Source: Emydura subglobosa
Taxonomy: Eukaryota; Chordata; Testudines; Chelidae
Direction: 5' to 3'
Length of the DNA: 64,000 bases
Assembly: GCA_007922225.1 (NCBI GenBank)
Contig: ML680086.1
Location: 13,492,540 to 13,556,539 of the forward strand
Positions within the stretch are counted from its first letter, which is position 1. The number at the start of each line of letters is the position of its first letter. The notes under the pieces are model-generated. The model was not told the DNA's origin. It did no database searches and worked only from the letters and a program-made list of their open reading frames with translations. The translations under genes were made by a program, and so were the position numbers. Shown here piece after piece: positions 27,501 through 39,500 of the stretch.

Positions 27501-30500
27501 GAAGGTGGTTTCCTCAGCATGCTTCCCCGTGGCATTTCATGGGCCTGGTCATCTGTTCTGCAGCCTTCCTGCAAATGTACAATGTGATCAGATAGCCAGC
27601 GCTGCCGGGGACGACAGTTGCCCTGCAGAGCTGGCTCCTGGGGCTGCAGTGCTTTTGGCCATCCCTGCGTCCCTGAGATCTGTGAGGGCACTTCAGTGCC
27701 TATCAGTTGAGTTCCCAGGTGAGGGAAGAATCTGCCATTACTCTGGGTGGTCAGAACAGGGTTCCTGGGTTAAAACGACCTCTTCCGTCTCCCCCTGCTG
27801 TCACGTTCTGGAGGGGCGTGATCTCCCACTTGGCTGTCCTCTGAAGCTGTGCAGGATAGATTCCACTTAATGACAATCCTGATATTAGCGATTTCCGGTG
27901 AATGGCAACATTTTACTGAGGACCGGTCCGGTCCCATTAACATCAGTGTTAGAGGTTCAGCTATTGGCAACTGGCGAGCTACTTATTAGCAACTTTTTTT
28001 TAAAGAAAAGCCCCAGTCGCAGGCAGGTTTGCAAGGCTGCAGGCAGGAAAGGAAGCGCTGGGATGCGCCTTCCCTGGTTGCAGTCTGGCAAACCAACCTG
28101 TACACAGGGACCACGTAGGAGGTGAGGGGCTGAGAGATGGGCAGGGGGAGCAGTGGACAGGGCAGTAGCAGGAAGGGACCCTGTTGCCGGGACTGCATGG
28201 TACCTCTCTCCAGGCTGCATCCTTCTGGGGGACTGCACGAAGGGAAGGAAGAAATGGGACGAGCTGAACCCCAGCCTCTGGAGAGCTCAGGAAGAAGTAT
28301 GGTGCAGCCCAGTGGGCCCCCAGCACCCGTCTCCCGTGCTGCTGTCCTGCCCGCAGGCAGGTCTACAGCCAGGAAAGGCACCTCCCAGCACTTCCTCCCC
28401 TGACTGCTGCCTCACACACCTGCCTTCCGTTTGTTAGCGACTGCCGGGTAATGGCAACTTTTTGTGGGCACCCGAGGGGTTGCTAATAAGCGGAATCGCC
28501 TGTATTTCTTTTCACGGGGCTCCTAGCGGTAAGACACAGGGAACAAACCACACGATGGGTTCCTGATTTGTTTTCTAAAATCTGCGTGCAAGTTTGTGTC
28601 TCGTCTGCGAAGCACAGTTGCACGGCCTGTGTGCAAGCTGCATTTTTGTGCATGCAGCGGGCCACTTCATGTTTGACCGTTTGAACGTGTACAAGTCCAT
28701 TTGCACATATCGTCGCCTCCTCTGGTTGTGCAGGGACACTACATGCACAATTATGCATAAGCTGTTTGGAAAACCAAGGCTGAGCTGTGTGACCTGTATC
28801 TGCCATTACCTAGTCCAATAGTCCCATCAAGCCAGGCGGGGCAGTGACATTTCTTTTACTCATCTCTATAGCAGCCAGGCACTTGAAATACAGAGAATCA
28901 AAACGCAAAACCAAAGCAGGAAGAGAGACACTAGGAAAAATAAACGGAGCCTGTGTTTCTGATGGCTGCCCTCTTGGCCAGCACACCAGGGTCCTCCAGA
29001 GCTAAAAGCGTGAGCTGCTACAGCTTGAGCTAAAGAGCCAAGGCTTCCCTCACTGGGGCTATAACGTGTGTAGCCGCTGTCGACAGGCACAGCTGGGTGC
29101 TGGTTACACACACTCAGCAGCGGGTCCTACAGTGGTTGCTAGATCCTGGCTCTAAAGGATTCCTGGTGAAGGACTCCAGTGGTGGGAGCCCTTAGGTCTG
29201 AGTAAGTCCTGCAGGTGGAGTGATTGCACCCTGGGCTACGTACCTGCCATGGCATGTGGAAGTTGAGACATGAGATCTTGACCGGTGGCCTCAGCTCGTT
29301 GGCAACATGCCATGCTGGCCTCGGTTGCAGCCGGCCAGCCTCACGCCTTGCGGCCCTGTGTTGATTTTGCAGTGTGCTGTCAAGGCCCTGTTCGACTACA
29401 AGGCGCAGCGGGAGGACGAGCTAACCTTCACGAAGAAGGCCATCATTCAGAACGTGGAGAAGCAGGAAGGAGGCTGGTGAGTGACACCTTCCCCTCTCCC
29501 CCCTCAGCCGCTTTTCCTCCCATGTCTGCCCCGGTGGATGGTGGATGCCAGAGGATGAACTTGGTGACTTTGCACCTGTCTTAGCAGTTGGGTTTCAAAA
29601 GCCAGCAGCCTCAGAGGAGAAGCCAGGGGTCTGCCGGGGTCCTGGAGACCAAGACCAAGTTGCCCTTTGACTTTTGGCGGGTGTCTTGCCCGGTCAGTAT
29701 GGGGGAGGATGGCATTGGGGGGGGGAAGCTCATTGCTGCCACCCTGACTGTCCTTGTTCTGTAGGTGAGCAAAGGCTACTGCTCTCTAGGACTGTCCATC
29801 TGGCCCTAAAACCCTTCATGTCTTGGAAGGGCATGTGGGGCCCGAAAGGAAGTGAGTGAAATTGAGCTTCAGGGCCCTAATTTGAACATGGTGGAAGGAG
29901 GATGGGAGGGACGGACCCATGAGCCTGTGGAAGTGTCTTGCTGTGAAATGGCTGCCTGTCGGTAGAGTAAACTCTGTCGCTGCCCATCAGCTTGTAATGA
30001 GCTGTCCAAAATACAGTCAGCGTTAGGCCTTCATCTGCCAGGGAATCCCCCACTCTCCCTGGTTACAGAGCTGGTGGCATCGTGACCCGTTTGGGGGGCC
30101 CACAGGCATCCTTGCATGCCCAATGCCAGCTGGGCTCTCCCAGGAGTGGGCTAATGGGCCCACGTTCTCCTGACTCTGCTGTGGCGGTATGGTGGCTCTG
30201 GGAGCTGGGCCCTTCCTGACATGGAGCCTCCTTAGGTTGTGTCCTTCTGAGACCCCAGGAGCTTCCGGGGCAGTCTGTTGGGCTGCTGGGGACAGTTCCA
30301 ATGGGGGCTGCACCTTTGTCTCTCCCAGGTGGAGAGGAGATTATGGGGGCAAAAAGCAGTTGTGGTTTCCTTCCAACTACGTAGAGGAACTAGCCAGCTC
30401 CGGCGGCCAGGAGCCCGAGAGGGAGGTAAGCGCTGTGTTTCCCAGTGTCTGGGAAGGGCCGTGTGGTGGTGCTGGGAAAGGGAGGCGCCTGCGGGAAAGT

Positions 30501-33500
30501 GGCTGGGCTGTGTCGAAGCCGGAGGGCAGTGCTTTCCTCCTGTCTGTTCGGACGTGTGCTCCTTGCTAGTGTGGCTTGGGGGTGGGGAGTGGGCTGACTG
30601 CTGCACCAGTCAGCTCTGACACGCTGGCCTGTCATCCGTTCACAGCAGCAGCTAGATGAGAACAGCCCCCTGGGAGTCCTGCTTGGAGGCACCCTAGATG
30701 TGCCGTCGTGCCAGATAGGTAAGTGGGGGTGGGGTTGGCTGCTTTTTTGTCTGCACCCGAGCATGGGTCTTGCAGGGAGCTGCCTGGCATGAAGGGGCCT
30801 GGTTCCCCTCTGCCCCCAGCAGCTCCAGTTTCTTGAGACCAACGTCTCCGTCCTCCCCTGTCCTGCATCCCTTGGACACCTGAGGCACATGGCTTCTCTG
30901 GGGGCCTGGGCAGAATCTCCCACTTGGAGCCCAGGAATCAAACCCAAGCCTCCTCTAGATCACTGGCCCATTTCCATTCCCTCCCCGCCTCATCTCTGGT
31001 CACCATAAACGTGGAGGCTAGTGAATTCGGTGCAGCTTAAGGCCTGGCCAGCCGTAGGAAATCTACCTGGCACTTGTTCCACTCCCCCTCACCCTCTGCT
31101 GATCTCAGGCCACAGCGGGAGGATTTGGCTGTGTGAGTGGTTATGACCTTTCCCTTCCCTCTCTCTCTCCCATCACAGCCACGCGCCCCGAGGGGAAGAA
31201 CAACCGCATGTTCGTCTTCTCCATCAGCAAGGCCTCGGCATCACGCCCGTCCATGGACGTGGCAGCTGACACACAGGAGGATCTGCTGGACTGGGTGAAG
31301 AAGATCCGGGAGGCAGCCCAGACTGCCGACGCCAGGGTGAGTGTGGAGAGCCGCCTTGCCCTACAGGCCCCTAGTGTCCTTGGGGATGGATGCCGGGCCT
31401 TTTCTGAGCTGGCTGTCGTGAGAAGAGCAGAGAGAATTCCTTTCCCCAATTGGCTGGACTCAGTGGCCAGGCTAGTCACAGAGAGGTGCCGTATCTGGTC
31501 TGGGGTCAGAGCTGGCTGTTCAAGCCCCAGATGCCTTGTAAAGGGAGTTCTGCTCCCAATCCTTGGGATGATGAACAGGTCCTGATAGAGGCTGGAACAG
31601 GCAGCTGAATAAGCCAAAGCACTCCTCACCTAGAGAGAGGGGGGGGGAACTGTAACCTCCCTGCTCCACTCTGAAGATGGCTAGTTCCCAGGTGCATCGA
31701 GGCAGGCCAGGCAGGACCCTCCAGTGTGGGGTGGAGGTAGGGGAGAGGCAACTGGTAGTCGTGGATTTTCAAAAGCCCCTTAGTGATGGGGGGAGGGCAC
31801 AAGCCTGACTGAAGGTCACCAGGTCTTGTGCTCTTAAGTCACTTCACGGCCTTTTAAAACTCTCACCCTGAGGCTTTCAGGGACCATGTTAAAGGCCAGG
31901 GCTGCTGCTGATCTCTCCTTGTGCAGAGCACAGCAGCCTATAGTCACAGTGACTAGTGATCTGGCCAAGGTCACTGCTGGGCAAGTGCTGCCGCTGAGCG
32001 TAGGAGCTCTGATGACTTTGTGTCTGCCTCCTGGCAGCTCTCTGAAGGGAAGATGATGGAGAGGAGGAAGAAGATCGCCCTGGAGCTGTCGGAACTTGTC
32101 ATCTACTGCCGGCCCGTCCCCTTCGATGAAGAGAGTAAGTGCAGGAGCTCTGGGTGCTGGTACACAGCAGACAAGCTTCACATGCATTATAAACCTCCAC
32201 CCGGGCCTGACTGCACCTGTTAGGGTTGGGCTGAGATGCTGGGCTCAGACCCCATTAGTTTTCAGCAGAGGTTTGGGGTTCAAGGCCAGAGTGGACCTAA
32301 ATTGAGTTCAAGCACCTAAAATTCCGAACCCCAGATGGTGGAAATCTCTGACCTCCAGCCGTTCTCGAGAGATTTCAGCCACCTGCCAGCAAGATCTGGC
32401 CTAGAACCAAAGCAGCCACAGTGGGTTCGGATCTGGGGGTTCACACCAGCCTGTCAAAGCTGCCCGGGGGATATTGAAAGACAGAGTTCCCCCCAGAATT
32501 AACAATGGCTCTGACAATCTCAGCTGTCTGTCCCCACACTCTGCTCCCACACGCCCTGGGGGATAGGCGGTGGAGGGCTTCGGAGGATGCACAGAAGCAC
32601 CTCAGATCTAGATCAGGGCTAGTGGGTGGGGGAAGAGCTGCTGGTGTGTGTGGCCATAGATTGCCCAAGGGAGGAACAGGAGAGTCTCTGGAGAAGGAGT
32701 TGGAGGAAGGGGCAATGGTCCAGCTTGTGCATTTCTCTGCCCACCTCCTCATCCCCAACTGCAGGGTGTTTGCTAGTCGCATGCTGGAGAGGCTTGTGCC
32801 AGGGAGTCACCTTGCAGCAAACCCTGGTGGTCTCTGGGTAGCTGTAGTTTCCCCGGCCTTATTCAGGGGAGATGGCGCTCCCGAGTAACAAATGGCTGCT
32901 CCATGTCTCCTGGCAGAGATTGGCACAGAAAGGGCCTGTTACAGGGACATGTCCTCCTTCCCCGAGACCAAGGCTGAGAAGTATGTCAACAAGATCAAAG
33001 GCAAGAAGTTCCTGCAGTACAACCGGCTCCAGCTCTCCCGCATCTACCCCAAGGGCCAGCGCCTCGACTCCTCCAACTACGACCCCCTGCCCATGTGGAT
33101 CTGCGGCAGCCAGCTGGTGGCTCTCAACTTCCAGACTCCAGGTGAGAGCTGCCTGCCGGGAAGGTGGTATCGCTTGGGTGCCACATAGAGCTCCCAGTTA
33201 ACGGAGCTCCGCCAACCCTCCCTCCCTGGGGAGTTCCAGCTTGATATCTGTGGAAGGTCACTCACACCCAGCTACCTGGCCCTCCATAAGCGCTTCAGGA
33301 CATAGAGCGTCACTAGCACCAGAAACCACCTGTGTTCATTGACACCTCAGCAGAAGGGGAGGGGATAGGTGAGACTCTGTTTGCAGCCCATCTGGCCTGT
33401 TCCCTCCTGCAGGCAGAGGGGCTCTGTTCCTCCTGGAGGTGGAGAACCCTCTGGGCTGCATGTCTGGGTTAGAGGTGATCACCTCCCTCTCTAGGGCAGC

Positions 33501-36500
33501 TTATGAACCTGGTGTTCGGTCCCAGGCCCGACGTTACTGGGGGGACGCTGGCCCCCTGCATAGGGAACAGCATTAGAAATGCAGAGGACTGGAAGGACAG
33601 ACGCTGGGGAGGGATGGAATGAGTGAAAGCCCACGTTGCAATGCATGCAGAGGAGGTGGAAGCCTATCGGTACTTGCAGAGAGCGGGGAGGGATTCTAGG
33701 TTGCTACAAGAGGGGATACCCAGCAGTAATGGGATGGAGTTGAACAGGAGCACCTGGACATCAGGGCAGGCTGTGTGCAATGCACCAAGCTACGGAAGGG
33801 GAGCGGTGGAAAAGCCCTGTGGCTTGGGACGTTGAAGCTTAGGCTGGATGACAGTATCCTGTAGGGACAGAGCCTGAACTGGGGCCGGGGCAATGAAGTG
33901 TTCACTCCAGTAACTCTCTAGCTTCTCTGCTCATGCCTGCCGGCCCCCGCTGACGCCATCACTCACTGCCTGTCTTACTCAGACAAGCCCATGCAGATGA
34001 ACCAGGCCCTGTTCATGTCCAACGGCCTGTGTGGGTACGTGTTGCAGCCGACCAACATGCGGGACGAGCTCTTCGACCCCTTTGACAAGAGCACGCTGCG
34101 CGGGCTGGAGCCGCTCTCAGTCTCCATCGAGGTTCGTACTGAGCTGCGGCTCTGCCGTTGCCTGGTTACCTTTCATTCTTACGAAAGGAATGGCTGTCCC
34201 TGCTGCGATCCCCAGGAGTGCCCCACCCCTGGAGTGTGGTGGGAGCAGAGGGCATCTGCAAATAGCTCCGTTCCTGGCTTGGCTGAACCAGTGCTGGAGG
34301 GGAGGACCCTGGCTGACCGTATGGGAGAGGCACATAGGATCAGCCCTTTTAGCCCTACCTGGGGACACTGGTAGAGAATTACATGTCCCTCCCCTAGGCC
34401 TGTTACCCTCTGGCATCTTCTCACTCCGATTGTCATGTGTCTTTATTTGGGAGGCTTTGTCCTGGCCCCATTAATGCCTGCGTGGTTTGGATTTGAGCAT
34501 TTAACTGTTGAGCCAGAACCAAGCCCAGATGCATTGTGCTGCCGTGAGTCTAATGGCAAGTATCTGCTTGGGAGAGTGAGGTTGAAGAGGAGAAACAGCC
34601 CCTGGAACTGCAGGGGAGGAGAAAAATGACCATCTTCTATCACCAGCAGGTGGTGCTCTCCCCCTGCAGGACCCTGTAAAATACTTAGCTGTACTCCTGG
34701 GACAGCTGCTGTCAAATCAGCAGTGTGATTCCATTTATAAGTGGGTGTGAGAGAGGGAAACCACACACACGCACAGACTTCTAGCCAAAGTGATGCTATC
34801 ACAGGTGGTTCACTAAGGTTGATTAAAACCACAATGACCCCTTGCTCCAAGCCCGTGAAAATTGTAGTGCAAGACATGTACTGATTCCCCAAGATCTTTC
34901 CCAAGCAACCCAAAGCAAGCTTTTTCTTTCCCCTCAGTTAAAGCACCCCAACGCCCCCAGGAGTCTGGGGAAATAGACTGGCTTCACAGTGCAACCTGAA
35001 GGTTAACAAAGACCAAGGGATGGAAAGCGGGGTTCAGCTGCTCTCTACTGCCAGGCTGTTGCACAGGGGGAGAGGGGCAGCTTCTCAGAGAGCAGGGACT
35101 CAAAGCATTTAGGGCTAAATCCCAGCTGTCGTACAGCAGTGTTACAGTAACACTAAAGCCCTAATGGTTTTCACATCTGGGGTGTAATCCTAGCCTCACT
35201 GAAATCAATTAATGAGATTTTGCTATCGACTTCATTGTGGCCAGGACTTGATTCCTGCTCTCTTAATGGCAGCCTGATGCTAGCATAGGCAGCCCTCCTG
35301 GAAGCGCAGTGATCTGTCTGCAGTAACACCACCTGTTCTCACATATTGCAGCGCTTTTCTTCTGTAGATCTCAAAGCATTTTATGAAGGAGGTCGGTATC
35401 GTTATCCCCATTTTAGGTGGGGAAACTGAGGCACAGAGCAGCAACTGTTAACTCATACACTGGCCCAGCTATTCTCTGGGGTGAGTCTGAGGCCCAGCAG
35501 GGATCAAACACATTGGGGATAATGTCATTTTTTAAGAGGTGGTACTGATTGCACTTTCTCAGACACTTTATGGTTGTGAGAGGATTCTCCTTGGGGCTGG
35601 AGAATTGCTGGGTCCTGGAGGGTTTGACGCCTACAAGAGTTACCAGGCTTATTCGTTCCCTCAGAGCCAGCAAGAGATCTGCCAGTGGCCATCGGGAACT
35701 TGGGCTAACCTCAGGCATGTCTTCCCCCTATGATCTCCCTGAGTGTGCCTGAGCTGATAAAGGCCTGTCACAGGGTGAAGACGTCTGGCTCTCTGTGTCC
35801 TTTTGTCCTTAAGGATTTGTCTGTAATAATATTACATCATTCCCTAGCAAAGATACCCTGGTGTCATCTGGGGTCCAAAAGGAATTCCCTTTCCCTGGAG
35901 CAGTTACTGCACTGTAGGCCAGGTGCACTTGGAAAAAATCACCTTCAATTGCAGCATCTGAATTGGCTAATAAGGGATAAAACCAAGCAGTCAAATAAAC
36001 AAGGACGGAAGTGTGGGTTCAGTGAATGGGACTGGGGGGTCTGGAACTTGGGTTGTACCCTTAGCTTTCTGCTTGAGGTTAGCCCTGGGCTACATTCTGC
36101 CCCATCTGTATAACGGCAGTGTCTTCTGGACCAAAGATAGTGCAGACCCTGCTGTGCAGGGGTGCTGTGTTCAGTAAAGTTTGCTGTGATCCTGAGCAAG
36201 ATATACAATGGAACAGAATTATTCTCACCCCCTCCACATCAGACAGTCTGTACAGTGCCCTGACAGCTCTGCGGGCTGGACAGCCAGCCTGGAGCCAGGG
36301 CCGCTCCTCTGAACAACCCCCAAGTTCTCTGCCTCCAGTCATGAAGTCTTGCTCCTTCCTGTCTAGGGGCAATAGGACTGTACTATCTTGGCTGCAGAGA
36401 GGAGCTAACAGCCACACCAAAGGACATGGAGGCAGGCCGAGTCTCTCTCTAGCCCTTCAGACATGGAACCTAGCCCCCTGGGTCAGAATGAGGGCCAGGC

Positions 36501-39500
36501 CCATGCTGAGCTGCGAACTGGGCCAAGGAGGCCTTCCCACCCCAGTAGGAGGTGGTGCCAGTGCATCCTAAAAGGGTGCCTGAGCCTCATACTCTGCTAC
36601 AGCTGCTGGTGACACAGCACCCTCTCCTCAGCCTTTAGCTCCATCCATCCCACTGAAGCCAGTTCAGGGGGTAAGTGACCATGAAGCTCCCTTTCCCCAC
36701 CCTTAGCTCCCTGGGGACCGTCAACCTCGGGGGCGCCCCCTGAAGTAATGAAGTGGCCAGGCAGTCTGCATGTCTGGGCAGCCTTTTCCAAAAAAAGAAA
36801 CAGAAACAATCCCTCCCTCGCTTTCCAGCGTTCCCCTGTGGTCCCATTCAGGGCGAAGATGTGAGACGGCTTTAAGTCCCACCCTCCCAAATTGTTGAAG
36901 TCTAAAGGAGCTCTCAAAGGGTGCCAGAGAGTGACCAGCACTTGCAGGGATAGAGGGAGGATCAGGAAAAGAGCCTCTGGTTCAGTGTGTTCCTCAATTC
37001 AGACTCAGAGTCAGAATCTCCCAGCCAAGGGAGGAGGAAAATACTCCTGCAGGGACTGTGACACTCAGAAAAAAGTTGAAAGTCAAAGGAGAAGGATTCT
37101 TCCTCCTCCTCTTTCGATTCCTCCCCAGTAAATGAGTCTAAGGCTCAGAAAGCTAAGAGATCAATGAATAAGAGAGAGAGAGGCAAATTCTTCCTCATCC
37201 ATCTTGACCTCCTTGAAGGAAGGGGAATTATCTGGCTCAGACTGAAAAGATCTGGAGGAGGATTTATGAAAGGCTTTTCCCACCTGAGATATTTGATCGG
37301 ATGTTATCGAAGGTGCTGACCACACTGGGAATGCTCCCTGGGACTCTCCAGGAGCCACCAATCTCAGGGAAACCCAAAGAAGCCTCCCAGAAATGTTTTC
37401 CGGCTAGAGTGAAGGAAGAATTGTGTTCCATTGTGCCTATGTTGGAAGAAGTAATTGCGGCTGAATGGGAGTTTCCTGGCAAGGTCAGGCATGCCAGCAG
37501 ACCGCTCCACAGGTTCTAATCTCTACTCCAGGACAAGAAAGATCTGGTCACTCTGCTAAAGGTGGATGCAACAGTGTGACCGTGGTCACTGGAGGGGCTG
37601 TGCTGAGAATGCTCAATCTGGACAAACTGCAAAGAATAGGGCAAATGATCCCGCCCCAAACCAGTGGTTTAGTCTATAATTAGATTTCACCAAGCCAGTA
37701 ACCAAGCAACTTCTGGTTACCAAGAAGCCAAAATACAGTTCCCTTTAAGCAATGCAGCCAGACAGGCAATTCTTTATAATGAGGATTACTTAAAACTTTA
37801 TTCACCATATATAGAGTTCTACCAATTCCAGGAGATCGGATACATTACCCACCAGGTCAATGAACATTTCAGATCTTACCCAAATACACGCTTACTGCCA
37901 ATTCTTGTTAACTAAATCTAAGATGTATTTAAAAAGAAAAGGAAGAATGACTGTGGTTAAAAGATCATTACACATACAGATGTGAATAAAGTTCTTAAGT
38001 CAGTTTCATAGCAGATATGGGTGAAGCTGTTGATTTGTAAAAGTCCTTCTAGAAATCAGTTCAATAGGTTATAGTCCAATAGGCAGTTCATGTGCAGAGT
38101 TTGTGCAAATTCTTCCATGAGAATTTGCAGGGGTAATCCAGAGTAGACCTGGAGACCTCACTCTTGTGACTTATGACTTTCCCTGACAAAGTTTAAGCAG
38201 ATCTGAGAAAGTACAGATCAGATTTGATATTTCCTAGGCGTAGACCGATAACTAGCTGCATTCATTAGCATAAGGTAATTAGTCATTCAAACAGTTCATA
38301 GATAGTTTACTACAAACGTCAAAGAGAAATAAAGACTCATTATTACCCGACAAGTTCCATCTAAATATTAATATCCCCTTTTGATCTCTGAATCAATAGA
38401 ATATAGTAATGAAATATCATAAAGAGGAACAGATGTTTAGCATCTACAAGCTAATTAGATCACTTTGGTAAACTTCTAACAAGATATAGGTACTAATTTA
38501 TTTGTCTGTGTATCTACTTCTGATTCTCTAACAATACAGGCCTACATACCAAGAACTCTAGTCTATTTAACATGGTTTTGCTAACTGTCTATAAGGAATG
38601 GCCCTGTTTACCAATTCAATACTCTTCTAATATGTCCTTATAGTTTGTTTTCTGGTCACACAGCCTGCTGGTTGCTTAACCATTGCTGGCTCAGCGTCAC
38701 AAGCGGCTGCTGCCGTGGTCCAAGAGACTTTAATGCCTTCAGAGGGAGGGTTTTTGCCAAAAGAGCCAATGGACCGAAAAATCAAATAATCGCTAAGAAA
38801 GAACTTTGAGGCCAAGGGCCTGCAGTAGCCTCCTGCTTTGGCATGGCGATTCTAGCCTGGATGGATGGTATGACCCACTTGGGTCAGGCTCAAGAGAAAA
38901 AAAATCTGATCGTGAGTGAACAAAATGTTACTAGCAGCTTGCTTTGTCGCTGACGCTTTCCTGGGTCCCCTTAGATTGACAGCTCACTCCATGTCCTCTA
39001 ATGTGGCATCACAAAGGACCCCTCCTCAAGGAAGTGACTCACCTGCTGACTGGGTCAGTCCATCTCCCCCATCTCTCTGTCAGAACCATCCACATAAAGG
39101 GCAAGGGGAACCTAGCACCAGACTGGCTCAGCTGGAGGGACTTGGAGTTTGGAGGATGGAGTCAAAATCCTTCAGTGTTTCAGGAGGTGTCAGAAGTTCA
39201 GGGATCCAGTCATAGATCTCTTCGCCTTGAGGGAAAACTGAAAGATAGTGAGGATCTCTGCAAGCACACCAGAGTCTGAAGTGGAAGCAATCAATTTATC
39301 TGAACCGGGGATGCAAGACCTATGTCACACCTTTCTCCATCCTTCTACAGGTAAGGAGAGTGAAAAAGACCCTAAAGGAATGGGATGCAGTCATCCTGAT
39401 TGCCCCATACTGGCCTCATAGACCATGGTTCTTGGACTTGACTCAGTTTCAGATGGAACCACCTCTGAAGCTGCCAAGCTGGGAAGGCATTCTGAGCCAG

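Larger units (their letters stand above)
29477..32037 (+). other. PLCG1 introns 21 to 24
   Basis: Short GC-rich introns around exons 22, 23 and 24. No repeats recognised. Confidence 0.7.

Noticed and set aside
34132..34374. Read-through of PLCG1 exon 27 as an alternative C-terminus
   Set aside because: The frame continues past the weak donor, but the sequence after 34131 matches nothing in PLC proteins. The C2 exon continues correctly at 41103.
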